A stretch of 8,413 nt of DNA from Pseudomonadota bacterium (GCA_023434095.1 JAEYTJ010000104.1:1-8413); one strand, 5' to 3'; shown: positions 1 through 7,140, counted from the stretch's first letter. The notes: generated from the sequence alone by a model not told the origin. Numbers and translations: made by a program.

Positions 1-170
1 CTGCGGCCCCGCGCGCGGCCCGGCCGGCGGCGCCGCAATCCTATTACGGGCAGTATGCCCCGCCGGGCGCGCCCGCCGCGGGAAGCGCCGCGCCGCCGCT
101 GGCGCCGCCGGTGGACATTCCCAACGACCCGCTGCGCAACCGGATGATCCTGCCCCCGCTGGCACCGTGA
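1..170 (+). CDS. C-terminal end of an unrecognised Pro/Ala-rich protein (5' partial)
   Basis: An open frame enters from the left edge (first full codon at base 3) and ends at TGA 168-170, giving 55 residues. The visible part is low-complexity Ala/Pro/Gly with a short Tyr-rich patch (QSYYGQYAPPG) and ends NDPLRNRMILPPLAP. No domain is visible, and such composition suggests a disordered tail of a larger secreted or envelope protein, but that is inference. The gene converges on serB with only 18 bases between stop codons. The frame is supported by the lack of stops and by high GC at third codon positions. I do not recognise the family; the N-terminal part outside the window is needed to name it. 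Confidence 0.55.
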   Translation, partial: AAPRAARPAAPQSYYGQYAPPGAPAAGSAAPPLAPPVDIPNDPLRNRMILPPLAP

Positions 171-191
171 GCGTGGCCGCGTGCCCGCTCA
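168..191. terminator. Possible bidirectional hairpin spanning two convergent stop codons
   Basis: TGAGCG at 168-173 and CGCTCA at 186-191 form a perfect 6-bp inverted repeat. An inner GGC/GCC pair (175-177 and 183-185) can extend the stem past one bulged base, leaving a 5-base loop. The arms contain the TGA of the left-hand gene and, on the other strand, the TGA of serB. There is no T-run on either side, so it is not a classical intrinsic terminator. It may still help end transcription between the convergent genes. Confidence 0.3.
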
Positions 192-1082
192 GCCGGTGAC
201 GAACTCGTCGGCGGCGTAGCCCTGCAGATAGAGCAGGGCGGTGAGGTCGCCATGGTCGATCCGCACCTGCGCGGCGGCCGCGACCGCCGGCTTGGCATGA
301 TAGGCGACGCCGAGTCCGGCCTCGCCGATCATGGCGAGATCGTTCGCCCCGTCGCCGACGGCGAGCGTGTCGGCATGGGCGAGACCGAGGGCTTCACGGC
401 GTTCGATCAGCGCGGCGAGCTTGGCCTCGCGGCCGAGGATCGGCTCCTCGACCCGCCCGGCGAAAGCCTCGTCCTCGGTGACCAGCACATTGGCGCGATG
501 GGCATCGAAGCCGATCATGTCCGCCACGCGCTCGGTGAACAGGGTGAAGCCGCCGGAGACGAGCAGCGTATGGGTGCCGTGCGCCTTCATGGTGCGCACC
601 AGCGCGGTGCCGCCGGGGGTGAGGCGGATGCGCTCGGCGATGACGTCGTCGACGACCGCGAGCGGCAGACCCTTGAGCAGCGCCACGCGCTCGCGCAGCG
701 CTGGCTCGAAGGCGATCTCGCCGCGCATGGCGCGCTCGGTGATGGCGGCGACATGTGCCTTCATGCCGGCATAGTCGGCGAGCTCGTCGATGCATTCCTG
801 CCCGATCATGGTGGAATCCATGTCGGCGAGGAACAGCTTCTTGCGCCGCCCTGCCGCCGGCAGCACCGCCATGTCGACCGGCGCCTCGCCGAGCGCCGCG
901 CGCAGGGCCTCAAGGTCGCCACCGTCGGCGCAGGCGATCTCCGCCGCGATGCCATCGGCAAGCCAGCGTGTCGTGCCGGGTGCGGGCAGGGCGGCACGGG
1001 CGCGGGCGAGCAACGCCTCGTCCACCGCCGGCGCGGCCGGAGAGGAGATGAAAACGGCGATATGCGACGAGGATTCGGACAT
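189..1082 (-). CDS. serB: Phosphoserine phosphatase SerB
   Basis: Catalyses the last step of serine synthesis, hydrolysis of O-phospho-L-serine to L-serine and phosphate, in the cytoplasm with Mg2+. The 297-residue product has the HAD-superfamily motifs in order: motif I DMDST at 87-91 (nucleophile Asp87, acid/base Asp89), the SerB-typical QEC.DEL at 95-101, motif II SGGF at 176-179, motif III Lys221 (GREAK) and motif IV GDGAND at 243-248. Residues 1-80 form the variable N-terminal domain that precedes the catalytic core in proteobacterial SerB. Length is usual for the longer proteobacterial type. ATG at 1082 is chosen because it gives a full N-terminal domain; no strong ribosome site precedes it. 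It is divergent from miaA, with 50 bases between the starts. All key residues are present, so an active enzyme is expected. Confidence 0.96.
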   Translation of the reverse strand: MSESSSHIAVFISSPAAPAVDEALLARARAALPAPGTTRWLADGIAAEIACADGGDLEALRAALGEAPVDMAVLPAAGRRKKLFLADMDSTMIGQECIDELADYAGMKAHVAAITERAMRGEIAFEPALRERVALLKGLPLAVVDDVIAERIRLTPGGTALVRTMKAHGTHTLLVSGGFTLFTERVADMIGFDAHRANVLVTEDEAFAGRVEEPILGREAKLAALIERREALGLAHADTLAVGDGANDLAMIGEAGLGVAYHAKPAVAAAAQVRIDHGDLTALLYLQGYAADEFVTG

Positions 1083-1099
1083 GGCAGCAACCGGGGCCT

Positions 1100-1115
1100 T
1101 GCCGGCGGGCCGGCA
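1100..1115. repeat. GC-rich inverted repeat between serB and miaA
   Basis: TGCCGGC (1100-1106) and GCCGGCA (1109-1115) are perfect inverted arms separated by two bases. They lie in the 50-base gap between the divergent starts of serB and miaA. The symmetry and position would suit an operator or a hairpin in one of the leaders. GC-rich palindromes are common by chance in a genome like this, so function is uncertain. No convincing -35/-10 pair was seen in the gap. Confidence 0.3.
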
Positions 1116-1132
1116 TCGGGCAAAAAGGCGGC

Positions 1133-2083
1133 ATGGAAACCGGGAAGAGCGAGGCGGGCGTGACCGCGAAAGCCGGACGCCCGCGCGCCGTGCTTATTGC
1201 AGGACCGACCGCGAGCGGCAAGTCGGCGCTGGCGCTCGCCCTGGCGGAGCGGGTCGGCGGCGTCGTCGTCAACGCCGATTCCATGCAGGTCTATCGCGAC
1301 CTGCGGGTGCTCTCCGCCCGGCCGACGCGGGAGGAGGAGGCGCGGGCGCCGCACCGTCTCTACGGCCATGTCGACGGCGGCGAGGAGTATTCCGTCGCGC
1401 GCTGGCTGGAGGACGCCCGCGCCGCGCTCGATGCAGCGGCAGGGGAGGGGTGGCTGCCCATCTTCACCGGCGGCACCGGGCTCTATTTCAAGGCGCTGAC
1501 CCAGGGCCTCTCCGCCATTCCGGTGATTCCGGACGCCGTCCGGGCGCGGGTGCGCGGGCTGGGGCTCGACGCCTCGGCGCTCCACGCGCGGCTCGCGGCG
1601 ATGGACCCGGAGACGGCGGCGCAGCTGCGGCCGTCCGACACGCAGCGGCTGATGCGGGCGCTGGAGGTGTTTGAGGCGACGGGAAGGCCGCTGGCGCAGT
1701 GGCAGCAGGAGCGCGGCGATCCGCCGCTGCTGGCGGGCGCGGCCACCGTGCGCCTGTTCCTCGCCACCGACCGGGCCGCCCTGCGCGCGCGCATCGCCGA
1801 GCGGTTCCACGCCATGATGGCGGAGGGCGCGCTGGAGGAGGCGCGGGCGCTGCTGGCGCGCGGCCTGCCGGCGGACCGCCCGCTGCTCAAGGCGCATGGC
1901 GTGCCATGGTTCGCGCGCCATCTCGCCGGCGACATCTCGCGGGAGGCGGCGGTCGAGGGCGCGATCCTCGACACGCGCCGTTACGCCAAGCGTCAGGACA
2001 CCTGGTTCCGCCACCAGCTGGAGGGCTGGACGGCGCTGCCGAAGGAGGAGGCGGGCGCGTTTCTCGCTGCGGCGGTGGGGTGA
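1133..2083 (+). CDS. miaA: tRNA dimethylallyltransferase MiaA
   Basis: Transfers a dimethylallyl group from DMAPP to N6 of A37 in tRNAs that read codons starting with U, improving codon reading; cytoplasmic. The 316-residue protein shows the P-loop GPTASGKS at 24-31, the DSMQVYRDL segment at 49-57 that binds substrate, FTGGTGLYFKAL at 111-122, DTQRLMRALEV at 169-179, LKAHGVP at 252-258 (LKALGVP-like), and the C-terminal signature TRRYAKRQDTWFRHQ at 281-295. Length matches the family (about 300-315). The ATG at 1133 follows a modest AAGGCGG; GTG at 1160 is an in-frame alternative that would remove nine residues without touching the P-loop. It is divergent from serB and convergent with msrQ, the stop codons being six bases apart. 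Confidence 0.96.
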   Translation: METGKSEAGVTAKAGRPRAVLIAGPTASGKSALALALAERVGGVVVNADSMQVYRDLRVLSARPTREEEARAPHRLYGHVDGGEEYSVARWLEDARAALDAAAGEGWLPIFTGGTGLYFKALTQGLSAIPVIPDAVRARVRGLGLDASALHARLAAMDPETAAQLRPSDTQRLMRALEVFEATGRPLAQWQQERGDPPLLAGAATVRLFLATDRAALRARIAERFHAMMAEGALEEARALLARGLPADRPLLKAHGVPWFARHLAGDISREAAVEGAILDTRRYAKRQDTWFRHQLEGWTALPKEEAGAFLAAAVG

Positions 2084-2084
2084 G

Positions 2085-2097
2085 GGGCGTCACGCCC
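2085..2097. terminator. Short hairpin between convergent miaA and msrQ
   Basis: GGGCG (2085-2089), a three-base loop and CGCCC (2093-2097) form a compact GC-only stem in the gap and first codon between miaA and msrQ. The loop is the complement of the msrQ TGA. There is no T-run, so it would be at best a weak or Rho-assisted terminator, shared by both genes. Confidence 0.35.
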
Positions 2098-3031
2098 GCG
2101 CGGTGCGGCGGGCCGGCAGGGGGCGCAGGCGCAGCACGATGTCGCTGAGCAGCGCGACGCCGAGCCCGGCGCCGGCCACCCACCAGCTGGGGCTGATGGC
2201 GTAGGCGAAGGAGAGGTTCGCTTCCAGCACCCGCAGAGGGCCTATGCCGGTGGCGGCGGCGTACCAGCCGGCCTCGATCAGCGCGGTGAGAACCCCCGCG
2301 CCGGCGGCCAACGGGAGAAGATTGAGAAGGCCCGTCCCGCGCCCGTAGGCCTGCAACACGCGCCAGCCCATCAGCCAGACGAAGAACCCCGTCATCAGCA
2401 CCGGCTGGGTGACGTCGAGCTTCTGCTGCATGAAGAAGTGCAGCAGAGCGAGGGCGGTGGCGGGATAGACCAGCTGGTGCAGCCGGTTCCACCGCGCGGC
2501 GCCGAGCCGGCGGATCGCCCCGTCCCAAGAGGTAGCGGACAGGGCGGCGAAGGCGAGCACCGCGACAAAGCCGATGGTGAGATAGATGCGCAGCACGATC
2601 TCGCTCGCGGCGGTGGCGAGGCTGCCGACATCGACGAGATAGACCACGACATGCATGCCGATGAGCGCGGCGGCGCCGAGGCCGAGGGTGCGGCGGGTCA
2701 GCAGCAGTTTCGGCCAGTTGAAGAGGCGCCGCGCCGGGGTGACGGCGAGCGACAGCAGCAGCAGCCGGACCGCCCAGTCGCCGACGAAATGAATGACCTG
2801 GATGAGCGGGCGCGCGCCGAGCGCGGCCTCGCCGCCCAAGGCCCCGCCGGCCGCCGGTCCGCCGAGGCCCGGCGCGCCCAATCCCGCGCCTCCGAGCCCG
2901 GGAGCGTCCGGTGCGGCGAAGCCGCCGCTAAAAGCCTGCGCCAGCAGGAGGCCGACGGGAAGGAGGACGATCAGCAGCGCACCGATCTTCTCGGGGCTGA
3001 AACGGCCGGAAGTCTCGCGCAGGAAGGGCAT
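2090..3031 (-). CDS. msrQ: MsrQ, haem-binding membrane subunit of methionine-sulfoxide reductase MsrPQ
   Basis: MsrQ (YedZ) is an inner-membrane b-type cytochrome that passes electrons to periplasmic MsrP, which repairs oxidised methionines in envelope proteins. From ATG 3031 the product has 313 residues. Hydrophobic segments lie near 16-34, 84-98, 117-136, 146-166, 186-200, 209-227, 236-256 and 282-300. Candidate haem ligands are His126 (GMHVVVYL), His185 (NRLHQLVYP) and His198 (LLHFF); the 59- and 13-residue spacing resembles that of the E. coli protein. Residues 36-75 are an unusual Gly/Ala/Pro/Leu-rich loop after the first membrane segment. A GTG at 3106 would add 25 residues lacking recognisable family sequence, so ATG 3031 is preferred. 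No msrP gene is next to it; it lies downstream of purEK on the same strand, across a 130-base gap, so it probably has its own promoter. Confidence 0.88.
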   Translation of the reverse strand: MPFLRETSGRFSPEKIGALLIVLLPVGLLLAQAFSGGFAAPDAPGLGGAGLGAPGLGGPAAGGALGGEAALGARPLIQVIHFVGDWAVRLLLLSLAVTPARRLFNWPKLLLTRRTLGLGAAALIGMHVVVYLVDVGSLATAASEIVLRIYLTIGFVAVLAFAALSATSWDGAIRRLGAARWNRLHQLVYPATALALLHFFMQQKLDVTQPVLMTGFFVWLMGWRVLQAYGRGTGLLNLLPLAAGAGVLTALIEAGWYAAATGIGPLRVLEANLSFAYAISPSWWVAGAGLGVALLSDIVLRLRPLPARRTARA

Positions 3032-3161
3032 GGACGGTCCGCTGGCTCGGTGACGGTCCTGCCTATACGCCCCCGGCGGCGGTGAAATTTCAACGGCACC
3101 GCGCACGAAGGCGTGAGCGTTGCGCCGCCCTGCGCAGCGGAAAGGCCGGGGCCCCCGTTCC
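3032..3161 (-). other. Gap between purK and msrQ, with a palindrome
   Basis: This 130-base stretch separates the end of the purK frame from the msrQ start. It holds a perfect 10-base palindrome TGAAATTTCA (3083-3092), flanked by GCGGTG (3079-3084) and CACCGC (3097-3102), which could also pair. Read on the minus strand, TTGAAA followed 20 bases later by TATAGG (3062-3067) resembles a promoter, but the spacer is too long for a good one. The AT-rich palindrome stands out in GC-rich surroundings and could be an operator for msrQ; this is inference. No gene is seen in it. Confidence 0.3.
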
Positions 3162-4249
3162 TCACTCCTCGAAGATGCGGGTCACATGGCCCATCTTGCG
3201 GCCGGGGCGGGCTTCCGCCTTGCCGTAGAGGTGCAGATGCGCGCCGGGCTCGTCGAGCAGGTCGCGCCAGCTGTCGGCCTCGTCGCCGATGAGATTGGTC
3301 ATCTCGACATGGCCGAGCCGCTCCACCGCGCCGAGCGGCTAGCCGGCAATGGCGCGCACATGCTGCTCGAACTGGCTGGTGAGCGCTCCGTTCAGCGTCC
3401 AGTGGCCGGAATTGTGCACGCGCGGGGCGATCTCGTTGACGATGACCCCCTGCACGCCGTCCACCACCACGAGGAACATCTCCACCGCGAACACCCCGAC
3501 ATAGCCGAGCGATTCGCCGATGCGGCGGGCGATCTCGCGGGCCACCGCGTCCACCGCCGGGGTGACGTCGGCGGGCACGGTGGAGCGGAAGAGAATATGA
3601 TGCCGGTGTTCGTTCTCCGTCACCTCATAGGCCTTGAAGCGCCCATCCTCGGTGCGGGCGGCGACCACCGAGACCTCGCGCTCGAACGGCACGAAACCTT
3701 CGAGGATCGAGGGATGGCGGCCCACCGCCGCGAAGGCGGCCGCGGCATCGTCGCCCTCGCGGATGATCACCTGCCCCTTGCCGTCATAGCCGAAGCGGCG
3801 GGTCTTCAGCACCGCCGGGCGGCCGATCTCGGCCAGCGCCGCTTCCAGCTCCGCTTCGTCCTGCACGGCGGCGAAGGGCGCGGTCTCGATGCCGAGGCGG
3901 GAGACGAAGGTCTTTTCCTCCAGCCGGTCCTGGGTGATGCCCAGCGCCCGCGCGCCGGGATGCACCGGCACATGGCGGGCGAGGAATTCGGCGGTGTAGA
4001 CCGGCACGTTCTCGAATTCGTAGGTGACGACGTCGACCGCCTTGGCGAAGCGCTCCAGCGCGGCGAAGTCGTCATAGGCGGCACGGGTGTGGGTGCCCGC
4101 GACATCAAAAGCCGGGCTGCCCTCTTCCGGCGCGTAGATATGCGCCTTCAGCCCCAGCGGGGCGGCGGCAAGGGCGATCATGCGGGCGAGCTGGCCGCCG
4201 CCGAGAATGCCGATGGTGTCGCCGGGCGACAGGATTTTCGGCGAGGCGT

Positions 4250-4253
<4 letters not shown>
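3162..4253 (-). pseudogene. purK: purK, N5-CAIR synthetase, interrupted by an in-frame TAG
   Basis: PurK uses ATP and bicarbonate to carboxylate AIR to N5-CAIR, which PurE then rearranges to CAIR in purine synthesis. From ATG 4253 (overlapping the purE stop as ATGA) the frame reads 304 residues to TAG at 3339-3341, then continues unshifted for 58 codons to TGA 3162-3164; the intact protein would be 363 residues, normal for the family. Visible before the stop: ILGGGQLARM (16-25), YEFENVP (78-84), the ATP-grasp segment KTRRFGYDGKG (150-160), VEMF (257-260) and NEIAPRVHNSGHWT (273-286). Beyond the stop are PLG, EMTNLIG, HLYGK and RPGRKMGH (349-356), all family-typical. Without read-through the conserved C-terminal domain is lost, probably with activity. 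An upstream ATG at 4295 lies inside purE and adds nothing family-like. Mutation, sequencing error and read-through cannot be separated here. Confidence 0.85.
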
Positions 4254-4759
<506 letters not shown>

Positions 4760-4772
4760 TCTGTCTTCCGCC

Positions 4773-4786
4773 CCTTTCAGGAAAGG
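4773..4786. repeat. Inverted repeat at the purE transcription start region
   Basis: CCTTTC (4773-4778) and GAAAGG (4781-4786) are perfect inverted arms around two bases. They lie just downstream of the purE -10 box, where transcription should begin, between promoter and ribosome site. The position suits a repressor operator or a small 5'-end hairpin. No known purine-regulator consensus is claimed. Confidence 0.4.
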
Positions 4787-4791
4787 CGCGG

Positions 4792-4819
4792 ATTATAGGA
4801 ATCGCGGGCGCGGGAGCAA
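4792..4819 (-). promoter_or_regulatory. Probable sigma-70-type promoter of purEK
   Basis: On the minus strand a perfect -10 hexamer TATAAT (4792-4797) is preceded by TTGCTC (4814-4819), a -35 matching TTGACA at its first three bases, with a 16-base spacer. The -10 ends 32 bases before the purE ATG, implying a leader of about 25 bases. A perfect TATAAT is conspicuous in such GC-rich DNA. A GANTC site (GAATC, 4799-4803), the target of the alphaproteobacterial methylase CcrM, lies in the spacer; it may be coincidental. Confidence 0.6.
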
Positions 4820-4908
4820 GGGAAGAACACAGCAAGCGCGGCCGGCGGCGCGCGCCCTTGGACAGGACGTCTCGGGCGTGCTGCGCGGCGCCCGCCGCCG
4901 CCTTATGC

Positions 4909-4927
4909 TTAACACCGCCTTTACCAT
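4909..4927 (+). promoter_or_regulatory. CtrA-like site upstream of the L,D-transpeptidase
   Basis: TTAA (4909-4912), seven bases, then TTTA (4920-4923) differs by one base from the full CtrA consensus TTAA-N7-TTAA. Its right half TTTACCAT (4920-4927) is also one base from the half-site TTAACCAT. CtrA is the cell-cycle regulator of alphaproteobacteria and controls envelope genes in some of them. The site is about 150-170 bases before the transpeptidase start. A single near-match can occur by chance, so this is a candidate only. Confidence 0.3.
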
Positions 4928-5021
4928 GCCGAGGCAGAGTGCCCGGCGAGAGATTTCCCGAGGATCCGCCTGCCGTGTTCGTGAGTTGAACCCCGGGCGG
5001 GCTATGGTCAGATCGTCGCCG

Positions 5022-5035
5022 ACCCCCAGCGGGGT
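5022..5035 (+). other. Leader hairpin before the L,D-transpeptidase
   Basis: ACCCC (5022-5026), a CAGC loop and GGGGT (5031-5035) form a perfect 5-bp stem about 45 bases before the start codon. It lies inside the larger near-inverted repeat spanning 4989-5058. It may structure the 5' untranslated region; there is no T-run and no match to a riboswitch that I recognise. Confidence 0.3.
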
Positions 5036-5079
5036 GGGCGCGGCCAGACGCCCGGGTTGTGCAAGCGGAGACGAGAGCA

Positions 5080-7140
5080 ATGTCCGGCGTCGTGGATAGG
5101 GTCGAGAACATGGGCGCGATGGCACGCCGGACAACTGCGCGGCGCGTGCTGGCGGCGTCGGCCGGCCTGCTGCTGGCGACGGTGAGCGCCGCCGGGCTGA
5201 ACGTGCAGGCGCAAGAGGCGAACGGTAACACCATCGCCATCGCCCGGGCCGGCCAGGGAACCGGCGAGACGGCCACCGGCGCGACCCTTGCCCGCCGTGA
5301 GGCGGCGGCGAGCCTCGTTGCTCCCGGCGCGGCGGCGGCCCCGCTGCCGGCCATCGCAACGGACGAGCAGCACTTCGACAACACCGAACCCGGCCGTCCG
5401 AGCCCGGCCCGCAGCGCCGCGCTGGCGGCGCCGAGCCCCGCCGTGCCGCTGCCCGAAGCGACCGATCCCGACCCGGCGGCGGCTCTGCCCGCCACGCCGC
5501 GCGTGGGCAACGGCGCCCCCGGTCTCGGCGAGGGCACCTCGGGGAGCGCGACGCCGGCGGTGGCGGCGCCTGCCGCACCCGCCGAATTGGCGGAATCGCT
5601 CTTCTCGAAGCAACTCGCCACCCTCGTCGAGGGGCAGCTTTCGCGCTTCTCCACCCGGCCGGCGGACCGCGAGGCGCTGGCCGCCTTCTACACGGCAAGG
5701 GACTTCCAGCCGGTGTTCACGGCGGAGGGCGGCGTCTCCCCGCTCGGCCAGGCGACGCTCGACACGTTCGCAGCCGCCGTGACGGAAGGGCTCGAGCCCG
5801 CCGATTACGCGGTGCCGCCGCTGCCGGTGACGGCCGACGCGGCGCAGCGCGCCGAAGCCGAAATGCGGCTGGCGGCGACGACGCTGCTCTATGCCCGCCA
5901 TGTGCAGAGTGGCCGGTTCGACCCCAAGAAGCTCTCCAAGGATGTCGACCCGAACCCGACCGTGCCCGATTCGGCCGACGTGCTCGTGCGGCTCGCCGGC
6001 GCGCCGGATGCCCCGGCGGCGCGGGCCGTGCTGGCGAGTTTCGCGCCGCAATACCCGCAATATCTTCTGTTGAAGCAGCAGCTGGCGCGGCTGATGGCCA
6101 AGGAGCAGGCCGTTTCCCATGCGCCGATTCCCCCCGGCCCCTCGCTGCGGCCGGGCGAGCGCGACCCGCGCGTGCCGCTGCTGCGTGCGCGGCTGGGTGT
6201 CGAGCCGCGCGACGGCGGTGAGGCCTATGACCCGGCGCTGGTCCAGGCGGTGGAGGACTTCCAGCGCCAGGCCGGCCTTTCCGCCGACGGCATCGTCGGG
6301 CGCGGCACGCTGGCGGCGCTCAACGACACCGGCGGCGACCCGGTGCCGGACGTCATTGCCAATATGGAGCGCTGGCGCTGGGTGCCGCACGAGGTGGCGC
6401 CGACCTATGTGATCGTCAACATTCCCGAATTCATGGTCCGCATCATCGTCGACGGCAGCCCGGTGCACGAAACGCGGGTTGTGGTCGGCAAGCCGGAGAC
6501 GCCGACGCCGATCCTCGACGAGACGATGCAGTATGTGGTGTTCAACCCTTCCTGGCATGTGCCGCCCAGCATCATGCGCAAGGAGATGCTGCCCAAGCTG
6601 CAGGCAGACCCCTATGCGCTGCGGCGGCAGGGAATCGACGTGGTGCGCAACGGGCGGGTGATCGACCCCGGCATGGTCGACTGGCGCCGTGGCACGCAGG
6701 GCTACGCCTTCCGCCAGGAGCCGGGTGAACGCAATGCGCTGGGGCGCATGAAGTTCATGTTCCCCAACAAGCACTCGGTCTATCTGCACGACACGCCGAG
6801 CCGGGCGCTGTTTGCTCGCGACCGCCGCGCCTTCAGCCATGGCTGCGTGCGGGTGCATGAGCCGATGGCGTTCGCCGAGGCGCTGTTCGCGCAGGGCCTG
6901 CCCAAGGAGGGCTGGACCCAGCAGCGCCTCTCGCGGCTGCTCGGCGGCAATGAGAAGTCGCTGCCGCTGAAGAACAAGTTCCCCATCCACCTCGTCTATT
7001 TCACCAGCTTCGTCGATGCCGGCGGACAGCTGGTGACGCGTGAGGACCTCTACGGCATCAACGCTGCCACCAAGGCGCAGCTGGGTCTCGACGGCGCGCG
7101 GCAGTTTGCCGAGCGCGGGGCGTCGACGCTGCGGCGCTGA
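5080..7140 (+). CDS. YcbB/LdtD-type murein L,D-transpeptidase with peptidoglycan-binding domain
   Basis: Forms mDAP-mDAP (3-3) cross-links in periplasmic peptidoglycan; this activity is inferred from the family. ATG 5080 is preferred over GTG 5059 because GGAG (5067-5070) sits nine bases upstream; it gives 686 residues. A signal peptide with basic RRTTARR (16-22), a hydrophobic core at 23-40 and probable cleavage after Ala44 (VQA) sends it to the periplasm. An Ala/Pro/Gly-rich linker fills about 45-165. An LdtD-type scaffold domain (about 170-350), a PG_binding_1 domain (about 360-412, QAVEDFQRQAGL...DGIVGRGTLAALN) and a YkuD catalytic domain (about 442-605) follow. The active-site SHGCVRV has Cys589 with His587 and an upstream His570 (YLHDTP). 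The tail has the family's HLVYFT and DLYG. The linker makes it longer than many relatives. The next gene encodes the matching endopeptidase type. Confidence 0.93.
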   Translation: MSGVVDRVENMGAMARRTTARRVLAASAGLLLATVSAAGLNVQAQEANGNTIAIARAGQGTGETATGATLARREAAASLVAPGAAAAPLPAIATDEQHFDNTEPGRPSPARSAALAAPSPAVPLPEATDPDPAAALPATPRVGNGAPGLGEGTSGSATPAVAAPAAPAELAESLFSKQLATLVEGQLSRFSTRPADREALAAFYTARDFQPVFTAEGGVSPLGQATLDTFAAAVTEGLEPADYAVPPLPVTADAAQRAEAEMRLAATTLLYARHVQSGRFDPKKLSKDVDPNPTVPDSADVLVRLAGAPDAPAARAVLASFAPQYPQYLLLKQQLARLMAKEQAVSHAPIPPGPSLRPGERDPRVPLLRARLGVEPRDGGEAYDPALVQAVEDFQRQAGLSADGIVGRGTLAALNDTGGDPVPDVIANMERWRWVPHEVAPTYVIVNIPEFMVRIIVDGSPVHETRVVVGKPETPTPILDETMQYVVFNPSWHVPPSIMRKEMLPKLQADPYALRRQGIDVVRNGRVIDPGMVDWRRGTQGYAFRQEPGERNALGRMKFMFPNKHSVYLHDTPSRALFARDRRAFSHGCVRVHEPMAFAEALFAQGLPKEGWTQQRLSRLLGGNEKSLPLKNKFPIHLVYFTSFVDAGGQLVTREDLYGINAATKAQLGLDGARQFAERGASTLRR

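Larger units (their letters stand above)
4820..5079. other. Rest of the purE / L,D-transpeptidase divergent gap
   Basis: About 260 bases without a credible gene. They include the CtrA-like site and the leader hairpin described separately. A near-inverted repeat also pairs AACCCCGGGCG (4989-4999) with CGCCCGGGTT (5049-5058), apart from one extra C, so the leader of the transpeptidase mRNA could fold around the intervening 50 bases. TTGAAC at 4986-4991 resembles a -35, but no -10 lies at a suitable distance. No convincing promoter was found for the transpeptidase gene. Confidence 0.35.

Noticed and set aside
806..2014. A 402-codon minus-strand frame across serB and miaA.
   Set aside because: It overlaps two well-identified genes, and its product is Arg/Pro-rich without motifs.
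3032..3106. An upstream GTG start (3106) giving a 338-residue MsrQ.
   Set aside because: The extra 25 residues show no membrane segment or family similarity, whereas the ATG at 3031 places the first membrane segment at a normal distance.
3339..3341. The purK TAG read as pyrrolysine or as a programmed recoding site.
   Set aside because: Pyrrolysine use is not known from this lineage, nothing nearby resembles a recoding element, and the base after TAG (CCG codon) does not match known leaky contexts. A point mutation or sequence error is simpler.
4975..5010. A T-loop-like string (GGTTCAACTC) on the minus strand, suggesting a tRNA.
   Set aside because: The flanking bases do not form a T-stem, and no acceptor or anticodon arm could be found.
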